Assembly: GCA_021234155.1 (NCBI GenBank)
Contig: JAJEKV010000047.1
Coordinates: forward strand, 2,036,494 to 2,100,493
DNA length: 64,000 nucleotides
DNA from: Isoetes taiwanensis
Taxonomy: Eukaryota > Streptophyta > Lycopodiopsida > Isoetales > Isoetaceae
Direction of reading: 5' to 3'
Under the pieces are notes generated by a model, which saw only the letters and a list, made by a program, of their open reading frames with translations, had not been told where the DNA came from and made no database searches. The position numbers and the translations under genes were made by a program. Shown one piece after another: positions 8,585 through 20,260 of this stretch. Each line of letters starts with the position of its first letter. Position 1 is the stretch's first letter.

Positions 8585-11059
8585 CTAGGCAGCGCCTTCT
8601 TCATCAGTTTCATCATTTGCAGTTCCATCCTCTTCTTGCTGGGAACCTAGGTTCAACCTCCGATGACCCTTTCCTTTAGTGAAACGTCCTCGAGACGTGT
8701 TTTTCCTAGCCCGTTCTCGCTTGTCAAGGTAAAGCGCAAAGGTGAGTCCGTTGGATCACGTAAGCCGCCACGCCATCAACCGCATTGCTCGAACTCGCTT
8801 TTCAGACGTGACTCCAGATCCTCGCCGGCCGGGTTGATCCGCCCGAGAATATGGCTTGGTCTATATCATCTTCGCCATCAACGGTGGGTACGCTTGAATG
8901 TCTTCATCAACATGGCTTGCAAAGATTTATTGCAAGCATCTCGCCCTCACCGTCTCGGCCGCCCCTCTTCCACTTCGAATCGCGATCCATGAAAGGAAAT
9001 CAGAGCTTATCGATTCTTGCGGATGTACCATCATTACGATTCAATAGCCGCCAGTTTGAGAAGTTGTATACAAGTTTGTCTGCCCTTCTTATGTAGCAAG
9101 CGTTTATTATGGGTGACACCGTATGTACTTATAGGCACTCCAATTCCTCTCACTTGCACTATTGGAAGATACCAAAGAGAGGATAGTCATTGCAATTGCC
9201 TCGCAAGGTATCAGTAACTTGCCCATGGCTTGCCACCATGCATATGATTCCATATTTGGTTCCTTCTTATGACTCTCCAAGGCGTCATTGAAGCTCTTCA
9301 TCCTGCCCACCTTCCACTCGGGTTCTGGTATTCAGTTAACTCGCAATGAAAAGCTTGTAGTCCGAAATGTTGGGATAGAACATTTTTGCAACCTTCTTCA
9401 ACGACCCCATCACTTCTTTATCCGTATGCTGGTCCATATCGTGGTTGTGTGGGTCTAAGGTACGCGCGGCGCCATGAAGATCATTTGTATGACTTCTTCC
9501 ATCGCTCATTGAAGTCTCTCGAGTAGTGCTGCTTAGCATTGTCAAATGGGCATTGGGACCATCACGTTCTAGGAAGGATTGAATGGAGTGCCAACACCTC
9601 CGCACCTTTCCGGTTTTGCCTTCGAAGAATCAAGGGTTTTGATGGCATGACAAACAAAGTTGCATGCACCTCACAACATTTTTACACCTTTTCCAAAATG
9701 TCTCCGCCCAAGCATTTCTCGAAGGGCAGCAACTTCTTTGTCTTGTTTAGCGCATTTTTCCCTTTCTCGCCTTCTTTCCCAATCAAAAACTCAGATGATT
9801 AAAGGTTGAGATAATCCAATCCGCGCATACACTTCAAGACTCTTTCAAGATGATATAATTGGAACCAAACCGAAGTTTGCCTGTGATTCATGAGTGCTAG
9901 GCTCTTCCCGACGCAATGACTTGTAAATGGCATAAATTGCCGGCTTTGTGATGAATTTTTATGCCGACGCTTTCGAATGGGATCTTTGAACCACGTGGCT
10001 TTGGAGAACCAAATCCCTTCAAAGAATAGGTTCAGGCAATGGCATTGGCAACTAGTAGCATGCAACCCGGAAATTGCCTCCAAGAATTGACCCGCTAGCT
10101 TGCAATTAGACGCCGTTATCCATTACAACTTGAAATATTCTCGGTCCAAAACTCTCTATCACGGCCTTTGTTTTCTAAAAATCCAATCTCCCAATACTTG
10201 GTCGGGTTTTGGTTTCTACGGTTTTCAAAAATACTTCCCCCTCGGATACACGATCATGAAATTAATAAGATGGTCCTTGTTTACATTGCTCCAACCATCA
10301 CTCACTAATGAAGCCGGCCGCGCCAAATCACCACGACACAACTTCATCTCCACCCTCTCAACCATTTTTCCATGTATTTCATCAACCATCTTATTGTTGG
10401 CATGCTTGTATGAAGGCAAGTCTAAAAGCCGGTCCCGCTTTGGCAACTTCTTGGAAGGCTTCTTTCATTGCTTTATGCTCCGTATCATGTGGAGACAACC
10501 AAAGATATAAAAATGCCTCTACAACCTTCGGCCAGGTCTTCTTCAATTGCTCGATGTTAAGCAATGATCAACCCTCTCGTTGTTTCATCCGCCTTTCCAC
10601 TATTTCAATTGTCTCTATCATTCTCTGCTCTCTCCCGCTTGTACCTATTGACCCTAGTCCGCCCTCCGACGGTATCATGTCGTCCCAACAGGGGGTGGTA
10701 TAGTTCTTCTTCGCCTTACGCCTGCCCCGCCTTTTGAGTATTCAGAACTCCGCCTGCTTCTCATATTATTCTTCGCTTTATGTATCCCATCCGGTGAGAC
10801 AATCTCTCGATGGCATCCTTTCGCAAGTCGCCAGATGCGTGACAAGTTGCGACACCGACGCCTCGTTCACGTAAGATGTGAGCTCAATTCTTGTTGCGAA
10901 TCCATTTACCGATGTGTATCCACAAAACACACATTCCCACTCGCTTGTTTTAAACTCTTTCACAAACTCCCATTTCGGGCCTCTTTTCCGACCCATAACT
11001 CGCATCACGCTGACCATGTGCATCGTTGCGGGTCCCCGCGTAACCACGCCCGCACACAC
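8585..11059 (-). pseudogene. hAT transposase (BED, DUF659, dimerisation domain)
   Basis: Pieces lie in order on the minus strand. At 11059-10778 is a BED-type zinc finger start with EWECVFCGY and HLATC. At 10446-10225 is a DUF659-like block with LVSDGWSNVNKDHLINFMIV. At 10083-9799 is the block with ATSCQCHCLNLFFEGI. At 9310-9107 is the hAT C-terminal dimerisation motif LSLVSSNSASERNWS. The frame closes with an acidic tail (DETDEEGAA) and TAG at 8587-8585, the usual ending of plant hAT transposases. This enzyme excises and reinserts the element by binding its ends. The pieces are in different frames, so the gene is broken as read. Because CAG/CTG sites are depleted in this stretch, some breaks may be sequencing artefacts. 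Confidence 0.82.
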
Positions 11060-11560
11060 GCAGCGATCTCAGACCTCTAGAGGTAGATGCATGACCACGC
11101 CGCACCTCCAGAGGTAGATGCATGACCGCGAGAGCCACCATTGCTCGACCCCGCCGGTGACAATGTCTCTTAATCCGACTCCTGATTACACGAACTAAAG
11201 GAAGACGATATATGCAAAGGAGCAAGCTCACAATGCATATGTTACGCCGACGCCCGCGCGAAGAATCAAGGGGGTTGGACGGACCCCATAGGATATTCTA
11301 TGGAAGCGTATGCCAACCCAAGGTCTGGAAACCACAGGGACGGAGTAAACTCACGTGCCAAAGATCCAACGTCAGTCAGTGACAAAAAACGACACCTCAA
11401 AGGCAAACCGCTTCCCAAGGAGTATTTTGACTCAACTCAAGCACAACGCTCGAGGTGAATTCTAGGGCTAATCGTTTTTCTTAAATATACTATTAACAAT
11501 TGCCACAAAACAGATCAAACAGTGGCGAAAAATATTTTTTTGCTTAGTAAATCGGGCAAA
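11060..11560 (-). other. 5' side of the transposase gene
   Basis: Upstream of the BED finger on the minus strand. Contains a short direct repeat CACCTCCAGAGGTAGATGCATGACC-like (about 11078-11128, imperfect) and no clear reading frame. The transposase start codon and promoter should lie here or just to the right, but cannot be fixed. Confidence 0.35.
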
Positions 11561-11564
11561 ATGA

Positions 11565-11860
11565 CTAGAAAATTTTCGCCGCACGCGAAGGAACAACCGC
11601 CGTGACGCCGTAAAATATTTTCGCGTCACGTGAAGATTATGTTTCGCGTGCGACGCCGGTTCAAAATATTTCGCTTGAAAACGCCGGGCTTAACCGCTGC
11701 ACGAAAAAAATTCAGACGCAGTGTGGCCGCCTTCACAGACGCCGAAAAAATTGGCCCGGCAGACGCTGGAATCTGAATTTTCGTGACGTTGAAAAATTTT
11801 TTTCAGCGTCTGTTTTTGTTGCTTTTCGCAGACGCGAAATTTTCTCGACGCCGGGACTTG
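11565..11860. repeat. Right subterminal repeat array of hAT element
   Basis: About seven copies of the CAGACGC core or variants (TTCAGACGCAG, CACAGACGCCG, GGCAGACGCTGG, TTCAGCGTCTG, CGCAGACGCG) in both orientations, matching the left array at 1855-2125. Confidence 0.75.
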
Positions 11861-11950
11861 TTTTCGCCAAATGTATTTTTTATGCTTTTATACGGCAAAT
11901 TTGTGCCAGATCATTCAATTCATATGATTCCGATAAAACGTCAACAGATT

Positions 11951-11962
11951 GAACCTATCCCG
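11951..11962 (-). repeat. Right terminal inverted repeat of hAT element
   Basis: GAACCTATCCCG, the complement of the left end except for one missing base (CCCTG read as CCCG). Confidence 0.85.
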
Positions 11963-13009
11963 CCTCCGAGGCATCCATGCTCATCACAAAGCGGCTAGAG
12001 GGCCATTGCCCTTATTGACTTGAACTCCTTTGGAAGGTCATATTCACCACCCCACGGTACCGAAGCTCATGCCTTGCCCACACGCAAAGGACAAGCCATT
12101 AAGCCTAGCCCATAGAGACCCCCCGATAGGCCTTACTACCAGAGGGATCAGTCATTGATGAGACAAGTTCCTCATATCAACTGCCTAGCCCTTCACCCAC
12201 GGCCGGGTGGGCCCTCATGCATCGGGCGATATAATTGGGAACTAGTGGTGCTACCTAGGATCATCTCTTTACAGCCTTTTTAGGTCTCTACCCCCTTCCC
12301 AATACATGGAGATCACAGAGTGAAATACATACAACATCACGTAACCGAAATAGAAATAGAAATATCATCTAATCTATCTACCTAAACAACAGAGTTAGGT
12401 TCCTTAGTTAGGGCTTATGATCTCGGGATCTATAAGGCCTCTAGAGTTGATCTAACATACTAAACCAGCCTATTGCCTTGCCCAAAGACGGCTTTAAATG
12501 CTTGAACAACTAGATACCTGCTCCTTGACACGCCTCCCGACCCTAAGCGCCCATGCTCCCGATCTTGTCAAGATGGTCGCTAATCGATAATCATTTACAG
12601 TAACCGCTTTCGAGCTCAAGAATGCGGATTGAAGTCCGGACTTGGCCGAAATGGCTCAAGAGAACCACGAACTCGAGAGAGGAAAGGAGCTCTAGGAAAA
12701 CCCTAAAATGCAAAGAGAAGAAAGGTTTAGGGTTTAAGAGGAAAGCTTTCCTTTTATAGAAACCCTTAGGGTTAGGTTAGATATTGGCCAAATGGGATTT
12801 AGCCATTTGGCAATGGGGTCCATGGGGTTATTAATTGTGTATGTTTATTTAACATGCACAATATTCGATGTTGCCCCCTAGGTGCAACTCTTGCTCCCCT
12901 AGGTGCAACCTTATATCTGCCCGCGAGTACATGTCATCCGTGATATGTACGGCGATTTGGGATAAAGATAATATACGATTGGGAGCGATATTATCTTTGG
13001 AACGCCACA
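11963..13009 (-). mobile_element. 5' LTR of Gypsy-type element, outer part
   Basis: Continues the LTR interrupted at 1746; its first 8 bp (CCTCCGAG) are the second copy of the hAT target duplication. It aligns with 51800-52737 and 55430-56684, including CTACCCCCCTTCCCA-like and GAACGCCACA at the end. On the minus strand the LTR starts TGTGGCGTTCC at 13009. Total LTR without the insertion is about 1.6 kb. The sequence just outside (TATAC, 13010-13014) should be one half of its target duplication; the other is outside the window. Confidence 0.72.
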
Positions 13010-15513
13010 TATACCTAGTAGATAGAAGAGGAAAAATTCAAAACTACTCAAAGATGGAGACTGAAAAGAAAGAGAAGCTAAAGAGAAATATAGTATAAAG
13101 AAGGGGAGAAACGGTCAACGAGGGTCACCGGAAACAAATGCACGTGATAAAGGCCATGGGACAAACTGAACAAAAATGGATCTAAAATGGCAACAACAAA
13201 GGCATAAGAACAAGCGTAACATCAAAGAGCCGATGAGAGGAAAGACGAAAGTGAAGAAGAACACATAGAAAGGAAGAACATAATAATAGAGAAAGGGGAG
13301 CGTAAAGTGGGAGCGGAATGGATAGTGGCATAGAAAACAAGGGGACTAAAGAAAAGTGTGCAAGTGAAGCAAAGTAAAAGGTCGGAATAAAAGAAATGGA
13401 AAAGAAAAAGTGGAGAAGGTGGAAGGGGACAAGAACAAAAGGAAGGATAGAAACACGAACCAACAAGGAACTAAAGGAGCAAAAAGAAGTCAACAAATTG
13501 CCAAACAGATAATGAACAAAAAATGAGCTAGAGACCAGAAAAACATGACTAATATGTTGCCAAACGGGACGGACCAAAAGGTGGAAAAATAATAGTATCC
13601 AAAACTACACATATCGGGAGCAAGGGCAACCGAAGAAGTCCTAAGATGTTGAAACAAACGGTACTAACGTGAACCCAAAGGAAGTAACCTAACTCACAGA
13701 GACACCAAGAGACAGCAACCGAAGACCGAAAATTGGGACCACAAAAAGGTAAGAAAGTGAACAAGTGTTGCACAAAGGCAAGAGTATCGAAGCAAAAAAG
13801 GGGTGCCCCAAAGGGGGAATGCAAACCGCAAATAGGATGACCAAAACGAAAGATAGAGAACTAGGAACAACATGACCAACAATCGAATAGGTGACTCTAT
13901 AAATGAATGGCTCAATGAGGATAAAAGATGACCTAATTCTGTGTCTACAACTGGAAAATAAAGTCAAAGGTCCACAACTTGCAGACAACACCCAGAGCAT
14001 CTCCAATGCCAAGAAAATAGACACAATAAACTATGACAAGTAGAGACAACTCAAAAATTTGGGAAAAACAATGGTGGAGAAGCTATGTATAAAAAGCTTT
14101 ACAACGAGAAAGAAAGCACCAAAGGAAAACTAGCAAAGATGCAACATGCAAGATGATTCTTTATCTACACTAATATCTTATGAACCAAAGGATCAGATGC
14201 ACTAAAATAGATGAACCCATGCTAATGCATAAAAAGTTGGACGAGAGCAAAAAGAAGCCAAGTAAAGACACCAGCGCTGAATATGCCAAAGAAAAAAACC
14301 CATCACCATAATGCCACCACAAACAATCACCAAAGAAAAAATCATGATAGAAGAACTATAAACTACCCTTGAGAGCTACCATGAGCGAATAAGGACGGCA
14401 TGTGTATCACAAAAGCCGAAAGGGGTACAATTGAAAATATGGTATAAAGAAAATAAGAAATGAGTCTACAAAATGTCACCGAATAAAATGAAACATGATG
14501 CAATGTGATGAGGCAGATAGAGCAAGCACAATGAATCTAAAACGGAGATAAGAAAGGATGAGCCAAGAAGATAGAAACATTTAAAGGGAGCAAGAGTACC
14601 TCGTGGACAAATGTAACACACCTAGAAACAATAAATTCCATCGACAAAATGGAATAAACAAATAAAGGCATAAAGTACTTGAAAATAGATTTAATAGAAA
14701 CAATGAGCAAATGAGGTTAGAACACAAATTGAGATAATGAAGCAAAGGCGAGTGAATGGACCATATCGCAAAAACAAGTTCATAGGAATACAAATACTAG
14801 AATAATGATATCAAGCAGGAGACTGGAGCAACCTAGAGCAAAAGACAATCATGAAATAGACTAAGCGTATTAAAGGGATGCAAAAGACACCAAGTAAAAC
14901 CAACTAGAATAAAAGCACAAAAAGAGGGACCAATAGTGGGCAAATGGCACATAAGGGTAACATCTGACGCAAAAATCAAACTGAAGCAAAGGACTAGATA
15001 ACACTGGGGCGGGGCAAAGGAACTTATGAACACCATGGAGCAAACACAGGGCAAAAAACCAAAAGGCCAATGGTTTCACAAAGTCAATGGGGTGAAAAAG
15101 GAACTAGCCAAGCAGACGGACAACAATGGAACCTATACGACCAACTAGACTAACTGCACACCTGGCACTGAGACGAGAAACCTAAGTACAGAACAACCAT
15201 AAGAGAGTATCAGAAACAGGAGCAAAATGGAACACACGGTCCATCAATACCACAAAACCTGCTCGATGGAAGAATGGAAGCAAAACATTGAACAGCAGAG
15301 CTAATGGTGCCAACATGGATATTATTGTAGAAATTAATGGCACAATGAGGCAACTAAGGCTACCTAACAACAGGGCTAAATGAGATAGTCCACCTCTAGC
15401 CACAACTAAACATGTGCATTTAATACTAGAACATGAGCAAACAAGGCAACCATTTAGTAATGGAACATGATCTATAAAGAGAAAATGAAATGAACATACT
15501 GAAGCCTATATCC
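13010..15513 (+). repeat. Purine-rich, strand-asymmetric degenerate tract
   Basis: The plus strand is strongly rich in A and G and poor in T for 2.5 kb, for instance around 13140-13560. The only open frames are minus-strand runs of Leu, Phe, Ser and Pro codons caused by this bias. Short words like CAAAGG and GAACAA recur without a fixed period. It probably is a decayed low-complexity or tandem repeat, grading into the better-preserved repeats at 16800-17450. No gene is seen. Confidence 0.5.
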
Positions 15514-16163
15514 ACGGAATAAAATAACGGCTAAGATTAGCCAAATGGCTATTTTGTAGCAGTTTTGCCAAGAAAAACGGCTAAAGTAAATGGAAAAAAT
15601 GCCCAAAAAAAAGAAAATTTTAGCCCAATTTTTTTGCCGCCCAAGTGAGTTTTTAGGTTGAATAGCCAAACCTTTACCTCCAGACATATCCATCGGGACA
15701 TGGATTACCTAAACCTAAGATAGAGTGGGCTTGGAAAAATGGATAGATTAGCCCGAAATTCAACACCAATTTATGTACTAAATTAAAGAAATTTCAAATA
15801 GGGTTTATGTTTTTTTTTTTTTCCCCTTTCTTTCTCGTTCCAAGTACAAAGTTAAAGCATTAGAGGAAAAGGAACAATGTCGTGCCCTTTTTCAGATGTT
15901 CATATATGTTCGTGTCTTGATTTATGTATTTACAATAAATTCAATGTCTTTGCCGGAATGCTTGGATTTTTTAAAATCATTATGGCATGATGGCTAATAT
16001 TTTACTTTCCATTTTGTGAAAGTTTAGCCAAAAGCAAGAAACTGTGATGGAGAGAAACCATTTAATTTAGCCAAGTGTTAGAAACTTCTAGCCCCAATTT
16101 GAAGGTAGTTTAGCTTAACCTATTTTGGCTACACTAAAATATAGGAGTAGTAATTTATTCCAT
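15514..16163. mobile_element. Mutator-like non-autonomous element, copy 1
   Basis: A 650-bp repeat whose second copy is at 57431-57658 plus 61319-61773. The ends read ACGGAATAAA and the complement ATGGAATAAA. Flanks share an imperfect duplication (GCCTATATCC / GAGCCTATCC). No coding capacity. The 9-10-bp target duplication suggests Mutator-like mobilisation by an enzyme elsewhere. It is uninterrupted here and so shows the empty site for the LINE inserted in copy 2. Confidence 0.65.
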
Positions 16164-16800
16164 GAGCCTATCCCATGCCTAACATCCCAAACTTAAGAAT
16201 ACAAAGTGGAAACACGCCAAAAAAGGAAGCCCTACCTACCTAACATGAAACAACCAATCTTTGTCATGGATAAACTATCGAAATATGTAGACCAAGAAAT
16301 GTGCTAATAGACTATGCAATATGCATTGAAAGGAGACAAGAATGGCACCTAACAAAAGAAACAATGACACAGAGCAAGATTCATAGGTAAAAAGGTACAT
16401 GTCATCAAACCAAAATCTACACCAAAACGAATAACGAGACACTAAATCTAAGAAAGCAAATAAACACTGAGGGAACACAAGCACCGAAAGGGTTATGACA
16501 ATCATATCATCAAATCAAAGTAGACAGCGAAGCAATATGAATCCTTCTATATATGTATAACATGTGGAACGTGCTATCATGGAGCAACCCACAAATCACG
16601 GCTATCAATGAGATGTCCAAATGCAACAAGATCATCCAAAAGCATGAAAAATCGGGGACTGTTGTGCTTTCGAAACAAAGTGCAAGAACTAATTGCGCGA
16701 AAACTGCACCAACAAGAATAAGATTGCTTAAAAACTTGCGACCCATATGCTCTTTATGATCATGCATGCACGATCAACTAATGGAAAAAAGGGGGCAACG
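16164..16800. other. A-rich decayed sequence without a gene
   Basis: Continues the purine-rich composition of 13010-15513 after the Mutator-like insertion. Nothing coding is supported. Confidence 0.4.
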
Positions 16801-17455
16801 TGTTGTAACAAAAAAATGCATCTTGTGCTCAAAGGTAAAAGCATAATTGACAAGAAATGTGAAACAAGAATATACATACTGTGCTCAAAAGCCCATGTTG
16901 CTCAGTGACGAGGAAGCAATGTGACATACGAAATATGTCAGGGAAAAGATGCATCCTGTGCCCAACGGAAATATACTCTCCCAAAGGAAATATACTCTAC
17001 CTGCATCTTGTGCACAAAGGCAATTAAATGAAAACCTCTTGTATTTTGTGATGAAAAGGATATTACAGGAAACTATGTTGTAATGCATGTTGTGCTCAAG
17101 GAGAAACCATGCAACTTGGGCTTAAAGAATCAAAGCTCTACTACATGCATCTTTCGTGCCCAAAAGGGAAAAACATGCCACTAGTGCTCTACATGTATCT
17201 TGTGCTCAAAGAGAAACTATGCAACTCCTGCCATAAGAAACTATGCTCTGCATGTATGTTGTGCTCACAGAGAAACCATGCAACTCGGGTTTAAAGAATC
17301 ATGCATCTTTGTGCCCAAAAGGAAAAAACCTGCCACTCGTGCTTTACATGTACCTTGTGCTCAAAGAGAAACCATGCAAGTCATGCTTATACATGCATCT
17401 TTGTGCCCAAAGGAAAAAACATGGCAACTTGCGCTTAAAGGAATGCAGAAGAAAA
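16800..17455 (+). repeat. Degenerate tandem repeats with TGTGCTCAAAG core
   Basis: The phrases CATCTTGTGCTCAAAG, TTTGTGCCCAAAGGAAAAA and GAGAAACCATGCAACT alternate at irregular spacing of roughly 40-60 bp, at least eight times. Open frames across it merely repeat the same peptide words (LYMYLVLKEKPCNS), which is what a tandem repeat gives, so they are not called genes. Confidence 0.65.
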
Positions 17456-18134
17456 GACTCCAACCTTGATCTTCATTAGAACAAAAAACCACCTTACCAA
17501 CAAGGCCGCATGATAGAATTGAAGAAATCAGATATCATAAACTGACAAATGTTTGTGCTGTAATAACAACGAAGGTTAATGCAAACTGCAAAAGCCAAGA
17601 AAAAGTGGTAGGGAATTCAATGTTCTGATATTCGGCTGCATTCATCATAAACTACATTCGTAATCGACCCTACTTGGACTAAGTCGTAAAGTAAATTTGA
17701 AGCATCGTAAAAAATAGAAGCTATTTGGTTCTGTATTGGGGTAACACCTTCTTGAATCAATCAGCCAGCGACTAACCAGAAACTGATACCACATACGTAA
17801 TGACCCTGCCTGAATCAAGAGGTAAACTAATTTTGAAGCATCGTAAAAAGTAGAAGCTATTTATCGTGTATTAAGGTAACACTTTCTAGAACCATGCGGT
17901 GACTACCCAGAAACAAGCTGATCTTAAGTCGGAAAAATAAAACACAAACAATGGAATACCTGGTGAGATTTTCATCTCTATTTCGAAGTACCCATTTATT
18001 TCCACCATGGCAGCTTTGGTACCAGCCTTTGTGTGTGCTACACAATGCGAGTGAACATAAGACTGACCTCCCTCGTCAACAGCACTGTTTGATAGGAACC
18101 TGTGAATCGTGAAAGATAGAGAGCAAAATCGAGG
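17456..18134. other. Stretch without recognisable feature
   Basis: Contains a small direct repeat (AGCATCGTAAAAA-TAGAAGCTATTT around 17700 and 17838) within a roughly 120-bp duplicated phrase including GGTAACAC and TTCT. No gene is seen. Confidence 0.4.
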
Positions 18135-18820
18135 GCCTCAAATTAGGCTGGACAGCTGATGTACCGATTGTGGCTTCAATTAGATTGACTTGACAAGAAA
18201 CGGATCGTTGATCGAACATGAGCATTTAGGGCAAATGCTAAATCCAGCCGGAAAACAGCAGGGCAGGCAGAATAAGGCAAGGAAACGGGCCAACAATAGG
18301 AAGTGCACAGATGGAATTAACAACAGAGAAAATTGACTGGGTGCGGCACTGAAAGGGCAGAATCGAAAAAGGAAGTGCAACCGACACAGATGGGAACTAG
18401 AAAAGAAAATAAGCTGGGATTCGGCACTACAGGGGCAAAGCCTATGCAGACAAGATCAAACACACGGAGATGAAATCCAAAAGTAAAGAGAATCACGCTA
18501 GCCCCAAACGTGCTAAAAAAGAAAAAAGAAAAACTTGAATCAATAGAAAGAAATGAAACTCACCGGAATCTCCATGAAACAGAGGGAAACTTTTAATCAG
18601 GGTGTGAAGAAGCAGCAGAAAGCTTACACTTATGCATACACCAAATGAGGATTGGAACTGCATGGCTATCCTTCCGGACAAGAGTTGAATGAATGCAGTC
18701 GCAGCATCCATCCATATCCATCCCTGTGAAAAGTTAGAAGCGACAGATCCAAGACCACAAAAATAGAAGCGACAACTCCAAGACTACAAATCAAGACTAC
18801 AGGAAGACGGCCGAACATCA
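18135..18820. repeat. Direct duplication, left copy
   Basis: Starts GCCTCAAATTAGGCTGGAC and matches 19591-20260 with short indels, offset about 1456 bp at the left end. Contains CAGGGCAGGCAG-type words and, near its right end, two short repeats of AGAAGCGACA. Not coding. Confidence 0.75.
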
Positions 18821-19590
18821 ACCATTCCATCCCGAAACTCAGAATGTAAGATCAATAAATTTATTTTGACAACCAATCGCCACGGGTGGATGTAGCCTTG
18901 TATTGTACATCTAAAAAAAAAGCCATGGTAAGCCTCCCTTCTATCTAAACTAGATAGTTGGTACCCTTGGAAAGTTACGAGGCAAGGATGCATGGACCAT
19001 TGAGTCCACCGGTCCCTGCACATGATGCAGAAAACAAACTTTACAGGAAAACCACCACCTTCAAACAGTCCAAAAATATGAAGAACTCAGAACAATATAT
19101 ATGCATAACCGATACAGACCTGGAACCCGGTTTAAAAAATGAGCAAAGTCGAACAAAGAAACATGAAACAAATTCAGAGGGAGCAGATCGAACCAAGAAG
19201 CTCCAGCTATTAAACATATCATACTAGAAATGTACACATATCATACTAGAAATGTACAGAGGCGGTAAAAGCCAGTCATATCTTAAATATACTTAGCCAG
19301 ATTAAAGCATTAGACAAGACTACTGACCTTAAACTTCAAATGCCCAACAGGACCATGACTCAGAACTAGATAATCAAAGGATAAAAGCAAGAGAAATCAA
19401 AGAGAAAGGTTTAAAGAACCTGTGGCATCGAAATGGACAAGAAGACAATTAGCCAAAAGAAATAAAGCAGTAAAACTATCCATAATGATCCACCACATCC
19501 AAGAGAAGGATACGATAAGGCAACATGGATCCTTATCATCTGTCAAAACTGAACCCAGAGTCGCCCAAAGAGTAAGAATAAGGAAAAAAG
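18821..19590. other. Spacer between duplicated blocks
   Basis: No gene supported. Contains a 25-bp tandem repeat around 19214-19258 (ACATATCATACTAGAAATGT twice). Confidence 0.4.
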
Positions 19591-20260
19591 GCCTCAAATT
19601 AGGCTGGACAGCTGATGTACCGATTGTGGCTTCAATTAGATCGACTTGACAAGAAAAGGATCATTGATCGAACATGAGCATTTAGGCAAATGCTAAATAC
19701 AGCCGGAAAACAGCAGGGCAGGCAGAATAAGGCAAGGAAACGGGCCAACAAAAGGATGTGCACAGAAGGAAAAAGAGAAAATTGACTGGGTGCGGCACTG
19801 AAAGGGCAGAATCGAAAAAGGAAGTGCAACCGACACAGATGGGAACCAGAAAAGAAAATAAGCTGGGATTCGGCACTACAGGGGCAAAGCCTATACAAAC
19901 AAGATCAAACACAATGAGATGAAATCCAATCGTAAATAGAATCACGCTAGCCCCAAACGTGCAAAAAACAAAACTTGAATCAATAGAAAGAAATGATGAC
20001 TAATTAACTCACCGGAACAACTCCATGAACCAGAGGGGAACTCTTAATCAGGATGTGAAGAAGCAGCAGAACGCCAAGAGTTGAATGAATGCGAAAATGC
20101 TAGAGTCGCAGCATCCATCCACATCCATCCCTGCAAAAAACTAGAAGCGACAAATCCAAGACCCAAAAAATAGAAGCGACAAATCCAAGACTACAAAACC
20201 AAGACTACAGGAAGACGGAACATCAGTCCGACTCCATCCTGAAACTTGAAACTTTGAAGC
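19591..20260. repeat. Direct duplication, right copy
   Basis: Second copy of 18135-18820, ending next to the minus-strand coiled-coil/RING exon. CAG and CTG words are well preserved in both copies, unlike the transposon regions. Confidence 0.75.

Larger units (their letters stand above)
1747..11962. mobile_element. 10.2-kb hAT-superfamily transposon with cargo genes
   Basis: The element begins CAGGGATAGGTTC (1747-1759) and ends with the complement GAACCTATCCCG (11951-11962); the right end lacks one base of the expected CCCTG. It is flanked by an identical 8-bp duplication. Both ends carry arrays of AGACGC/AGACGT motifs in the subterminal few hundred bases, typical of hAT transposase binding regions. 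Inside are a minus-strand transposase with BED, DUF659 and hAT dimerisation parts (8585-11059) and, unusually, plus-strand kinase-like and RING-like genes (3160-6612) plus five long inverted repeats (6848-8206). Removing it reconstructs a continuous LTR that aligns with the copies near 51-56 kb. Coding parts contain frameshifts that may be real decay or sequence error. Confidence 0.88.

Noticed and set aside
1157-13015. ATACC at 1157-1161 and 13011-13015 as target duplication of a solo LTR
   Set aside because: The left copy lies within the primer binding site, so the match is likely chance; the LTR belongs to an element extending left.
13182-15403. Many minus-strand ORFs of 70-130 codons rich in Leu, Phe, Ser and Pro
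   Set aside because: They follow from the purine-rich plus strand, where stop codons are rare on the complement. No motif, no start context, no conserved order.
17109-17479. ORFs with repeated LYMYLVLKEK words
   Set aside because: They are readings of a degenerate tandem repeat, in more than one frame.
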